NCBI GenBank assembly: GCA_013339765.2
Contig: CM023454.1
Coordinates: 37,376,950 to 37,440,949, forward strand
Reading direction: 5' to 3'
DNA length: 64,000 nt
From: Haemaphysalis longicornis
Taxonomy: Eukaryota > Arthropoda > Arachnida > Ixodida > Ixodidae
Shown here in pieces: positions 1 through 10,904 of the stretch. The position numbers and the translations under genes are program-made. Positions within the stretch are counted from its first letter, which is position 1; every line of letters starts with the position of its first letter. The notes beneath the pieces are model-generated. The model worked only from the letters and a program-made list of their open reading frames with translations, was not told the DNA's origin and did no database searches.

Positions 1-770
1 CCAGGTAGGTTATTACGCTGGCGTCAACAGCCCTACTTAAACTGTCATAATCTCGTTCACTACGTATTTTATGAAAAGCAACACCTTGTGGTAAGGTTCA
101 TTTAGGTATATTGTGGCAAAAGAAGCCATTATTACGACTGTTTATTTTCCTGTAAAGGAAACAGACGACTTAAAATACTAGGTCAGAGTGTTGTGCGCGG
201 TAACATTAACTCGTGTGAGGTGGTGTACCACTTGTTGCAGAGTAAGATTAGCATTAAGTCGCTTAGTCAGCTTGAAGCAGGAGATCTAGATCGCATGGAC
301 AACTAGTCCAATTACGAGAGGTTGAAGTGTACAGTAGAATAACTCGTGAGCTGTGAACACGATTTTGTATAAAGCTCTGCAGTGCTGCCTGACGTTATGG
401 ACCATATTGCAAGCTTCCACTTAAAAGCAGCCGCGCTGAATGCGGAAGTCGTGGAAAATATTTAAGGTGAAGACAGCCTTGGTGTCAGGGATTGTAGGAA
501 AAGATGTCAATTAAATTTAGTTTTTTTATCAACACGGCTACATAACTGCCCCGGTTAATTCTACCTTTGCAGATAGCAAGTATTTGTTTGGCGCAAATTG
601 AGCTTTGAAAATACGGAGTGTGAGCCACGTTTCAGAAATACCGACGATGTCGGGAGCATGCTTAAGAAGTAGGCTTACAAATTCTTCTGATTTCTGTTGT
701 AAGCTTCTGGTACTCACGTTTGGTAGTGTTAAAGTGTTTGTTTTGTTCGGCTAAGCGTTTGTATATAGCC
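1..770 (-). pseudogene. CR1/Jockey-like LINE endonuclease fragment
   Basis: On the minus strand, from about 760 downward, one frame reads as the start of an APE-type endonuclease: a stretch resembling NVRSL...KSEEF, then LLLKHAPDIVGISETWLT with the catalytic glutamate of the SETW motif (about 620-637). Further down, in shifted frames, are VAVLIKK and LQQVVHHLTRVN, both typical of later parts of this domain. Stops and frameshifts break it throughout, so it is a dead copy. The fragment runs off the left edge, so the RT domain, if present, lies outside. Family placement (CR1/Jockey group) is inferred from motif style only. Confidence 0.6.
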
Positions 771-954
771 TGTTTCTGATATGGCGCTCTTTTTTAAAAA
801 AACTGATTTTTTCTTCTATTTGTCTAACATGCACGCGCAGTCATTAATATACAGTTTATCGAGAGAGAGAGAGAAAACCTTGTCCTGTTTTTTTCTGTTT
901 AGATTAGCAATGTCCCATAACTTCTTCCTGACATATATGATTGGTTGGCTTAAA

Positions 955-1095
955 AAGGTAGATAGGTAGGTAGGTAGGTAGGTAGGTAGGTAGGTAGGTA
1001 GGTAACTAGGTAGGTAGGTAGTAGTAGGTAGGTATATAGGTAGGTAGTCACGCCGGCAGGCAGGTAGGTAGCTAAAGAGGAAGGTAGGTAGATGT
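955..1095. repeat. (GGTA)n tetranucleotide microsatellite
   Basis: The strand reads as near-perfect GGTA repeats from about 955 to 1050, then interrupted GGTA-rich sequence to about 1095. It separates the LINE fragment on the left from the RTE remnant on the right. No coding or regulatory role is visible. Confidence 0.9.
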
Positions 1096-1149
1096 GTATG
1101 TGGCTACATAAATAGATAGGTTGTTGTGTATGTAGGTACTTGGTCTAAA

Positions 1150-2335
1150 CCCTGGCACTCATTCAGGCATTACGGAACAAGGGGATAGAGGAGCATTATG
1201 TAAAAATACTATAGAATAATTAAACGGGTCCACAGCTACCATGATCCGCCATAAGGAGAGCAGCAAAATACGTACAAGGGCGTAAGACAAAGATACACAA
1301 TCTCTACAATATTATTCACAGCAAGTTTACAAGAAGTTTTAAGAACATTGGATTTGGAACTGGTGTAAGGGTTAATGGAGAATACCTCAGTTACCTCAGA
1401 TTTTGTGATGACGTTGCCCTGCTAAGTAACTCGGGGGACGAATTGCAAAGCATGATTTCCACACTAGACGAACCGAGTACCACCGTGGGCATAAAAATTA
1501 TTATACAGAGAACCAATGTAATGAACAATAACCTCGGGACCGCACAGCAGTTGGGGGTAGGGGCGAGGTAGTGGAAGTGGTAAGCCAAGATATCTACTTA
1601 GGCCAAGTTGTGACCCCGGATCTCAACATGAGGCACAGATAATTAGAAGAATCAGAATGGGATGGAGTACATACGGCTGACATTCTCAGATATTAAATAG
1701 CAGGCTACTATTGTACCCGGAGAAGAAAGTGTATGACAGCTTCATCTAACTGGTACTCTTCAACGGGCAGAAACTTGGAGGCTCACTATGAGGTTTAACG
1801 AAAATTGAGAATGACAAAGCGGGCAATGGAGCCGAAGATGATAGGTGCAACATTAGGGGCTAGAAGTGCGCGGAGTGGGTCAGGGAACTAACGCGTATTA
1901 AGTACATATTAGTAGAAATTCATAAGAAATGGACATTGGCGGAGCATGTAATGTGAACACAAGAAAACCATTGGTCATTAAGGGTAACAGACGGGATCCC
2001 TAGAGAAGGCTTTTGGTGCAGGAGGCGAAAGAAAGTTACATGGTCCGATGAGATCAAGAATATCTAGTCAATGAGAGCTCGCTTCTGGGCTTGTTGGTAC
2101 ATTATTTCTTGCGAAAACACTGCGCTAAATTGAAATTACGTGTGCATTGTGTGTTCCGCCGTCGTTCGTCTTCGTAATTTCAATTTAGCGCAGTGTTTTT
2201 GCAAGAGATCAAGAAGTTTGTGCGGACGACTTGGTCACAGTTAGCACACGACCGGGGTAATTGGAGATTAATGGGAGAGGCCTTTGCCCTGCAGTAGGCG
2301 TAGATAGGATGACGGTAATGATGATGATGACCTCA
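1150..2335 (+). mobile_element. RTE-clade LINE remnant A (RT C-terminal half)
   Basis: The reading, over several frames, starts near 1150 with ALRNKGIEEHYVKIL, passes a degraded RQGDTIS-type motif and FTASLQEVLRTLD, and reaches LSYLRFCDDVALL at about 1390-1425, where the usual FADD catalytic box is FCDD. It then gives VVSQDIYLGQ and an RTE-style C-terminus ending with MGEAFALQ at about 2270 and a TGA-rich tail at 2315-2331. The last part is interrupted by a 144-bp insertion (2061-2204). The 5' endonuclease half is absent, as expected of a 5'-truncated LINE. Many stops show it is old. Confidence 0.75.
2061..2204. mobile_element. 144-bp fold-back insert with 11-bp target duplication
   Basis: The RTE reading frame stops at GAGATCAAGAA (2050-2060) and resumes at the identical GAGATCAAGAA (2205-2215), so 2061-2204 is a clean insertion. 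The right part of the insert is a near-perfect inverted repeat: arms 2109-2140 and 2173-2204, 32 bp each with one mismatch, around a 32-bp loop. The hairpin ends exactly at the right target duplication. An 11-bp duplication suggests retrotransposition or a transposase with long duplications. I do not recognise the family. It is too short to encode a protein. Confidence 0.8.
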
Positions 2336-3840
2336 GTAGCCTCAGATTTGCTGATCATGTAAAAAACCGGCTGGTGACGATGGCATAACACTAGATCTCG
2401 TCAATGAGGGAGGATGTACTGCTGTGTAAAAACTCGCTGTACGATTTTCGGAATTATTGAAGAGTAAAAAGGTGCCCGTAGCCTATAAAACGCCACCATT
2501 ATTGTTATTCATAAGAAGGGAGATACTAATGACATCAAAAACGATGGACCCGTGAGCCTACTGTCTCTTGTGTACATGCTTTTTAACAGAGTTATAGATA
2601 GCCGCATAGGTAACAGTCTGGATATCTTACAATCAAGAGCGCAGGCTGATGAGGAAAAGACACTCAACCACGGATTCCTTTAGTGTTGTCAATCGTCTTG
2701 TCAAAATCCACAGTATAAAATGCACACATTTACCTGACAGTTATAGAAATTGAGAAGGCGTGCGATTTCATACTCACCGCAGCTATGCTAGAAGCACTAA
2801 AAGATGCGGGAAGAGAGGAGGCCTACTGGAGACTTTTAAAAGAGCTATATAAAGAATTCACAGGCACAATAACCCTCCACAAGCAAAATCTTAATTACAA
2901 ACCTGGGAGAAAAGTAAGACAGGGAGATACCATCTCGCCAATACTATTTCTTGTATATTTCGAAGGGCTGTTTATAAAGTTTAACTGGGGAAACAGTAAA
3001 TTAAACAGAAACGGCGATAGTTAAGCCAATGGTGGTTTTGTGGACGACATAGTATTTCTGAGTGAGGCTGCAGAACACCTTTGAATAATGCTTGATGAAC
3101 TACAATCACAAAGCATTGCTGTGGGGCTAATAATAAATATGAATATTTTCAAACTAGTGAGGAATGACAATGCAAAAACCTTCGCTTCAGCCTAATAAAC
3201 AAAATGCTAGAAGAAATAGAAGAATAATAACGGTGCCAAAGGGTTGCAAACTAAGAAAAAAAATGCACCCCAAATAGGCAAGGGTTTTTGAAATCTCGGT
3301 TAGAGCTCCAAAATAATGAAAAGTAAGCTGCCTGGGTCACTCAACACAAAAATCTACAACCAGTGCATACTGCTGGTAATGACGTATGGAGCTGAAACTG
3401 GGTGCCTTACTAAACAACTAAAAGCAACCCTAGGTCGGCTCAATAGGCCATGGGACGAATAATGATAGGAGTAACAATTAGGGACAGGAAAAGACCAACG
3501 TGGATAAGAAAACAATCTTGAGTAGAAGATATCATAGTTAAAATACCGAAAAAATCGACTTGGGCTGGCCTTGTAAGAAGGGAAAGGACAACCGCTCAAC
3601 AATTAGGGTAATAGAGTGGATACCAAGAGGTCGGTCTTCATGAAGGGGAAAACCAGTAATTCGCTGGAGGGATGAAATAAGGAAATTCCTGGGCAAACTA
3701 CGGAATAGAGCAACGCAAGACAGGTGCAGTTGCAGGTCGATTGGAGTGGCCTTCATACTGCAGTGAACCTTATTGTGTGCCGCTGCTGCTTCTGCTGCTG
3801 CTGCTGCCGCTGCTGCTGCTGCTGATGATGATGATGATAA
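2330..3840 (+). mobile_element. RTE-clade LINE remnant B (RT and C-terminus)
   Basis: A second, independent RTE copy lies head to tail with copy A. From about 2490 it reads, across frames, an RT start, then MLEALKDAGREEAYWRLLKE (2785 onward), VRQGDTISPILFLVYFEG (about 2920-2970) and FVDDIVFLSEAAEHL at about 3036-3080. In the last motif the FADD alanine is valine but both aspartates survive. After this come a C-terminal region with multiple stops and a trinucleotide tail at 3778-3835. The frame is broken repeatedly, so it is not functional. The junction near 2327-2350 again resembles RTE sequence around the catalytic box, so the two copies may overlap there. Confidence 0.72.
3778..3835 (+). 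repeat. (CTG/TGA)n tail of RTE copy B
   Basis: CTG triplets pass into TGATGATGATGATG immediately after the RTE C-terminus. RTE elements end in short simple repeats, and copies A and C in this window also end in TGA-type triplets. The poly-alanine reading on the opposite strand is a by-product of this repeat. Confidence 0.8.
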
Positions 3841-3849
3841 AGCAGATCG

Positions 3850-4990
3850 AAAATTTTTCACCCATCTTCTATGATGCTCGATAGAGGTGTGCCTACAAGA
3901 AGGAAGCGAAAGGAAGAAACAACGGTCAACATACCCAATCCTTGTTGTCTGGGGAAGCAGCCGAGACAGTAATATGACAGAGACCGCATGTGCTCCCAGT
4001 GCACGCTTCATTAATGACTTCTGCTCTTCTTTAAAAGGGAGAAATAGATATATACCTGCGAATTACGGCCGTTCGAGAGGTTTTCACCCTCCATTCTTCG
4101 CGGCATGCAACATATCAATGTAGCAGAAGGAGACGAAATGACGAGGCCGAGGTCAGCAAACCAAATATTTGTCGTCTTCGAAGCGCCCGAGCCCCTGATG
4201 CAACAAAAACCGCACGTAGTCCCTCGACATACTTCTAAGATAACTGTAGTCTCCTTGGAGAAGTAAGATTGAAATACATAGCACCGTATTACGGCATTTT
4301 GAAAAGATTTTACTATGCCTTTTTTATTGCACGCCATGCACCTGTCTAGCAGACGGCAGTTTGAGATAGTTATATCCGCCTTTCTTTGTTCTGTCTAGGA
4401 GAAGGAGGTAAACGAATACACCGCATGCAACATATCCATTCTTTGTTTTAGGGGAAGCATCCGAGCTCGCAATGCGACGGGTAACGCACGTGCACACTGG
4501 GGACGCGTTGAGGTTGACTGCAGGTCTGTTTGCAGAAGTGAGACCTAAATATACAGCAGTGGGTTCCAGCTCTTCGTAAGATTTCCACATTCCTTTATTC
4601 GAGGCGCAACAGGCGTCTGTCTAGCAGGAGGCAAAAGTATAAAAGCGGGTTCTAAAATAACTAATCTTTGTTGTCAGGAGAACAAGGCAAACCCGAAATG
4701 CCACAGCGAATGCGCGTGCGCCCTGGCCACACGTTGATGATTACTGCAGGTCTGCTGGCAGAAGAAGATATAAATCTACAGCAACAAATTAGAGCAGTTC
4801 AAGAGATTTTTCCCGTCTTTTGACGCCCCGCGCAGTACCTCTGTCTGGCAGAAGACAGCGAACGGGTGATAGTGGGGTCAACATTACCAAACTTTGTTGC
4901 CTAGGGATGGAGTCAAGTGATGAATGCAACGAAAAACAAACGTGTGCCTTTGGCACGCGCCTATATAAAGACTATACCAGATAAAGGGAT
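3850..4990. repeat. Decayed tandem array, about 230-bp units
   Basis: A recognisable unit start, (C/T)TTTGTTGTC-GGGGA followed by a purine-rich GCAACCCGAG-like stretch, recurs at about 3938, 4168, 4439, 4668 and 4897. The spacings are about 230, 271, 229 and 229 bp. Within each unit I see the same order: CTGCAGGTCTG, then GCAGAAG, ATATA-rich sequence with ACAGCA, TTTTCC...TTC, CACCTGTCTGGCAGAAG-like text, and a spacer. Units are substantially diverged, so the array is old. Open frames inside it appear on both strands and look incidental. I do not recognise the satellite family. Confidence 0.6.
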
Positions 4991-7900
4991 CCTCTTTTGA
5001 TCGAGCACCGCAAGGTTTTTCGTAAAAACACGAAACAACTTCAAGTAAAACTGTTCACACTGGTATAATGATAAGTACAAAAAACACATTGCTTAACAAC
5101 AATACTCTTTTCTTCAAAATTCATATGCTGAAAGCTACTTGGTGTAGATAGAAACACATGATACTAGTTATTCGGAATGCAGAGAAAAGGGAATCTTAAT
5201 CAGATAAGACATTTTGAGGCCTCCTTAAGAAAATATAACTTTACATTTTGCAAAAGTGGCCACAAGAAAACAAATACTACAGAAGAATATTTTAACGAGT
5301 TATTCTAGTTTGGTTTAGTAATAAAAGGAAACCTTTTCTAGGAAACAAACAAAGGAAACAACTTCTAGTAAAAATAAAAACGCGGTAAGTAATTACCTCT
5401 ATTTTATAATATTACGAATATTTTTTCAATGCTGCAGGGAAAACAAAGTCCCCGAATAATTACAAAAAAGGCAGAAAGGGGAATAAGAAATTAATTACGC
5501 CCGTACAGCGAAATTACTGTAGGCCAGCTGAAGGTTTTGCAGGCTAAATCAACATCAATACTAAGGTTTAAAATAGAAAAAATAAATTTGTATGTACCGA
5601 GATAATGAACACTTTAATGAAATAAACTCAATGACACCAGCTTGAAAGCTCGTTCAATTCTGTGATAAACTTCCGGCGTCTCCACCATTCTGCTTCTTCA
5701 TAGTGGAGAGGAACGAAGATGTCCATATTGCCACCCAAGGTTGAAATAAGTGGAAACACACACGGATCCTAATGATTGCATGGCCCTTCAAAAAACTGTT
5801 TGCCGGCTACTGCAGCCAAGACGTAGCAGCCGCCCCCCCCCCCCCCTAATGCAGACTGTCATGTTCCAACCAATGTGGTGGTTATCCAGGAAAATTTCCT
5901 TGGCCTCTTCAGGGATTTGTAAAGAGCGTGAGGTTTTTAACGCTCCGGTGCGAGTTAGCGTTTTTGTATTGCTTGCACAATTTTTGTCCCAACTCTAAAA
6001 GATGCTTTATTTTCTGAGATGCTGCCGCAAAGTCACAGTGAATCTGAGAAGACGGGGGAATGAAGTGCTTAGAGGTGCCCGCGGGTAAAAGAAGTTGTCA
6101 CCAAAATACATTCATAAAGTCTCTCCCCCTACAGTGGTTTTTATTCGGTGCATGTTTTAGAAGTTTGAGTATTCCTGATAGAAAACCCCCATAAAACCTT
6201 CTATCAGCCACTACATCAGTGATGCAAACAAATTCGCTACTAGCAAACAATAATTGCATCTTCAATGGTTCGTAACATTGAAAGCAGTAATGTGGATTCG
6301 GGTTCATTTGATAGATGCGGAGTGTATTTAAGCACGTAAGATGCGCAAGTCTGATTTCTGCTACAAATGAGAAATCATGTTCAAGATGACAGCGGGGGAA
6401 ATTATGCCCACGTTTTATACTACTCTTTTAGGTCACTTTTCATTTGTACTTACTGACGTTATGGTTCAATGGATGCTTAACTGGCAAGCGAAATAAGTAT
6501 TTCCTTCTATACATACTATTTCTGGCACCTATCCTTTCTCTCGAAACAGGCAAGATAATAATATTTGAAATCTTCTAGGAGGACTACCATCTCTTCAGAA
6601 TAGCATTTTAGCTTTCCGTATTTATAAAAAAAACAGCTTCCCTTGCCAGGATGAAAGGCCATGCTTTGGTGACGCAAAGTCACAGAATGCGCCGATTTCA
6701 TGCTAAGCCACCACGGCTGTGATTGTAGAGAAATGCTTGCACATTGAAGTTGAACATAAAAGTGAAAAATTTGGGAGTCGCTACTACCCGATATGCACGT
6801 AAAAAGAATTATTTCAACCTTGAAATATACCCATTAGGTTGGCATGTCTCTCGGTCGTTTCCCTTTCATTGATCATAAAATTTAGAGGCATGTCACAAAG
6901 CACTCAAAAAGAACAAGCTCTATAAATAAATTCCGTGTTTTCTTCTTCCTAAAAGCTTGAATTAAATATTTTGATGCCAATAAAAAAGTATTTTTATAAC
7001 CATTTTGATATTGTAAACAAGAATTCAGGGTGAGGAACGGCTGCTCCTGTGGCTATTGCAAATGCTGCATCCGCATTTATGATGTTTGAATGCGCCGATA
7101 TAACCACATTTCCCAGTACACTTTTGGTTCGCGCTAGTGGAAAAGACGAGCACAATGCTCTGATGATATGTGACACAACAACACCTACCATTCTCTACAG
7201 TCAGCTGAGGTTGCATAACACACAAATGTTTCTTTTTTCACTACAACGGGTGACCACATTATGAAACATCATTCGAGTAAATTAGGCACTACGATGTATG
7301 AGCGTCTTTGGTTAAATAGCCTGTCACATAGTAAAGAAAAGTAAAAATAGCAAGATTCGGAGGCTGCTAAAGGACCTTTTCGGAGTGTTGAAATACTTAC
7401 CACAACAAAGAACGCTCTACGAGTTGCCTAAAACGGTTCAAAGAGGGACGCTAGAATTTATCAATGACAGATGGTGAACTAAATCCTACTAGGTGTAATT
7501 AGCTGCAAATTCACTGCATCATTTCAACACACCTATGGTCGACATTTTGAGCCTGATTGCGAAGAAACGGCGAGTAAACAAAAAAAATGGAAGTGAAAAC
7601 TTTAAACACAACTGTATATTTTTGGGTAAAAAATAAAATAAAATAGACAAAAAAGTTTAACAAGGACCTTTATTTTGTGCTGTGTTTTTTATTAGTTAGA
7701 GTAACATCGGCCGGAACAATGTAGACTTGGCTTGACCAAGACGTGTATTCTAGAACAGAGTTTTGTTTATCGTTTTTTATGTGCTCTGGAGCATCGGGGG
7801 AGACCGGTGTAAACAGCAAGACCTCTTAAATTGTGTTAAGCCTTCCATACCCCGCCTAAATGCGTCATGGCGCAAGGTATCCCTATGAAGTATATTGTGT

Positions 7901-9772
7901 TGGTGTGAAGCACCTTCGGCTGTCTGAAGACAATGTGAGATCCACATCGTGGAAGTGTTGAACTGATGGGCTGCAGTATGTATCTGACTTTCAAAAGTCA
8001 AGTTGGTACTATAGTAGTTTCTTTCTCGAGTTTAACGCTCTGCTCTGTAATTCGCATCAATTTTCAAAACGCCTTCTACGGGCTAAGAACGCACAAAAAA
8101 TAATATTCGGAATTTTCAAAAAGGAAGAAATTGTTCTCAGTTACTACTTTGTGCAACTTCAATGTGAGCGATGCCACTAGCAAAAGTGACTGTCCCCCAA
8201 GAAAACTAAAGGCGCCTTTGTCATTCACGAACATATTTGCGCATATTGCCCGGCCAAGTACATCTACGAAGCCATGAACTTTAATTACGGCTTGGGAAGC
8301 CCCCATAAAACGTACCGAATCACCTCATGTAGCCCCAAAAAATACTTTAGGACTGCAAGGAGTCGTACCACCGCGGTGTTTTCACAAACTTTCAGTAAGC
8401 TGACACGACACTGGTAATTTAAAAGGTGGCTCCTCAAGTTAAGGCGGATTGAACAGGACGCGGAAAGCCTAAATATTGTTCTGGTGCCCTTCTCCCTGTT
8501 TACTATCAAGGCCTCGAATGCGCCAGGGCAGAGACAAAACCTCTACTGCGGCGGTTGTCAACCAAGCAGAGTCACTCCTGATAAAGCAGTGAAATAGCCT
8601 GTACACTTGAAATAAAACGCCGGGTAAATTGTGCACGTGTTTTTATTGAGGCTAAAAAATTCACAATCTACAGCTTTCATTAAATTTATTTGCTGATTCG
8701 CTATTACGTGCCCTTACTTTATGGTGATATTTATATACGAACTAAAAAATACTAATGGCGTCTGTGCAACAGGAACGTTTTTTTCAAGAGTGGTGATTGT
8801 CCTCCTTCATGGGTACGCTTGATGAATACAATGGCATTCTATCATAGAATCGCATCGGTGATATGACAGAATTGTTGTTACAAAAAAGCAATATAGTGCG
8901 ACCATTTCGGGTATATGTCGCAACGTCTCAAAACAAGATGACAGATGTTCGAAATTGCCTTAGAAGACTATGCTCACTATGACAACCCAATAAAAAAACG
9001 CATATTGCATGGCCACTATCTAACTCTGCAATGTTCATGAGTTAATTGTCCCATGAAGTTATTTTCCACAAGTTTGTAGCGCTAAGTTACCTGATTACAC
9101 ACTAGCCAGAAAGAAGGTGTCTTTTATTGAAAGTCGTTGTGGGGTTATTTGTTATGGTAAATTACAACATGCCTGGTTCACCAATTTTCCTTATATTTTC
9201 TTCCTCTCCACAAGTCTGAAGACAACATAGGTTTAGGTAGCGTTTCTAAACATACTTTGAAAACGAAAGTGGTTGTGTGGTTGTGTAAAACTGTGGGCAT
9301 CTATTTTGCAAACAACGTAATTCAGTTTTTTTTTGCATTCTTCCCGAAATTGTAAAAAGATTTACCAGAACTTTCCAAAGAATGTTGAGATAAGCGCGCA
9401 GGCTAAACGTGCGCCGAACATTTGGTGAAAGTCGCCAGGTAAATGGTAAGTAATTAATATACCAAAATCGCAAACAAGAAAAAACGAATCTGTCGAATAT
9501 TCATGCAATAAGTAAACGCTTCTGAGAACAATTTAAGTGTATATTGATGCGTGGTTTGTAAGGAAAATGTACATGTTTTACTTCGTTGTGGGCAATGAAT
9601 AATTTGTCTATTTAAAACTTTTCTCTTTTCTCTATTTAAAACTTTACCCCATTATCAAGTAATCGTCTTGAAAAATCGTGATCAGTTTCACACATGTGCC
9701 TTTTTCCAGAAATTTTAGAGTTTTTTGGTCGACCAAGGCGTCCATAAGAAAATGCATTAGTTTTGTTTACAG
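4991..9772. other. A/T-rich sequence without a recognised gene
   Basis: I see only short open frames on both strands, none with a recognisable domain. There is a run of about 14 cytosines near 5832-5846. No LINE, LTR or tRNA-like signature was found by reading. If the candidate exon at 9773-9961 is real, part of this stretch would be intron. Confidence 0.6.
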
Positions 9773-9961
9773 AACGCCACCGACCGAACGTTTTCTACAA
9801 AAAAATGCAGTTAGAGGGTCAGTCAGGCTTTCTTTCTGAAATTAGGACGGAACAGAATGTTAAGCCGCATGGCAGAGTAACCCTATTTATGCACAACACC
9901 CAGACTGGACGAAGCAAGCAGCGCCAAGTGCACGTCCAGATCTGCCCCAGAACAACACAGG
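9773..9961 (+). CDS. Candidate internal exon of an unidentified host gene
   Basis: An open segment is bracketed by good splice signals: TTTTGTTTACAG ends at 9772 and GGTGAGTG begins at 9961, giving a 189-bp exon (63 codons, so frame-preserving). The open frame reads across both signals. The encoded segment is polar with an RVTLFMHN stretch, a basic GRSKQRQ run and one cysteine (QICPRT). Codon quality and GC content are higher than in the flanking A/T-rich DNA, and it is not one of the repeat families seen here. I do not recognise the protein family. No partner exon was found in the window, so it could also be a decayed repeat with chance splice sites. Confidence 0.4.
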
Positions 9962-10633
9962 GTGAGTGTAGCCGGCAAAAAAACCCAGTGTTTTACATAA
10001 ATGTGGTATTTTTAAAGTGTTCATACTGTTTCGCACTGCTCTAATTGAGTATAGGCTAACGTAACCCGCATTAGCTCATTGGCGACCCGTGTTTTTGTGG
10101 TCTCCAACTGCCGGTCGTAGTAGAATCTCCCTAATCATGTCTGTTGCAGACTTCTCCCTGGCTCAGCACGCTTGTTTATTGTCTTAGGCGCGTGGCTGTC
10201 GTGATACCGCCGACAGAAACCCAAAGGTGAAAACGTGGCGTGTAAAACCTTTCATTGCACACTGTTCTGTGTGTCGGAAGCACAGCAGTACAGCAGTACA
10301 ACAGCGCCTAATTTACAGCTATCCCCAATAACGAGACGACGCGCATTGAAAAGCGTTGTGGACACGGAACCTAGGAATTTAGAAATAAAGTGACACCCAC
10401 CACCCAAGTTTTCCCAAACCACTTCGCTCAAGACGAATACTGCTTTGCAGGTTAGCAGCCAGTGGCTCATACACTGTAATAAATTATTATTGTATAGTCG
10501 CGGCGTACGTTCTATAGTCGCGCTTCTGCCTTGTGCTCTGCTGGAAGTTGAAATGCCCCTTTTCAGTTATTCTTAATGTGCTAAAGACGTCAGCTAGGTG
10601 GTAAATATATCAAGACACGGCCTTTAAATGAAG
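9962..10633. other. No recognised feature
   Basis: Sequence between the candidate exon and the SINE. No domain, repeat or RNA-like structure was recognised. A short duplicated CAGCAGTACA pair occurs near 10282-10300. Confidence 0.6.
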
Positions 10634-10904
10634 GCTTCGTTTCAATTAGATTGATTTATTGTAGGGTTTAACGCGCCGACGCAACGGAGGCAATGAGGCG
10701 CGCCGTTGTGAACGGCTCCGGAGTAATTTTGACTACATGGGGATCTTTAACGTGCGCCGAAATCTCGTACACACGGGCGTTTTTGCTTTTCGCCTGCCAC
10801 AGAAAAGTGGCCGGCGAGGCCGCTAATCGAACTCGCGACTTCGTGCTCAGCGACAAAACGCCTTAGCCACTGTGCCACCGCAGCGGGTGCTTCGTTTGAA
10901 TTAG
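10634..10904. repeat. 16-bp target-site duplication around the SINE
   Basis: GCTTCGTTTCAATTAG at 10634-10649 and GCTTCGTTTGAATTAG at 10889-10904 differ at one base. They bracket 10650-10888 exactly, as expected for LINE-mediated SINE insertion. The single mismatch implies moderate age. Confidence 0.88.
10650..10888 (-). mobile_element. tRNA-derived SINE (tick-type)
   Basis: On the minus strand the element begins with a tRNA-like head: GCGGTGGCACAGTGGCTAAG (A-box region) then a degenerate GAGTTCGATTA B box. The body follows: GGCGAAAAGCAAAAACGCC, CACGTTAAAGATCCCCA, CCGGAGCC, and an end near GCGTTAAACCCTA with a short A/T-rich tail. This head and body match, from memory, a SINE family very common in hard tick genomes. 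Such elements are transcribed by RNA polymerase III and moved by LINE machinery. It carries no protein; open frames across it are incidental. Confidence 0.85.

Noticed and set aside
3538..4011. 157-codon minus-strand frame with a poly-alanine run
   Set aside because: The alanine run is the CTG/TGA tail of the RTE copy read backwards. The rest is RTE sequence and the first tandem units.
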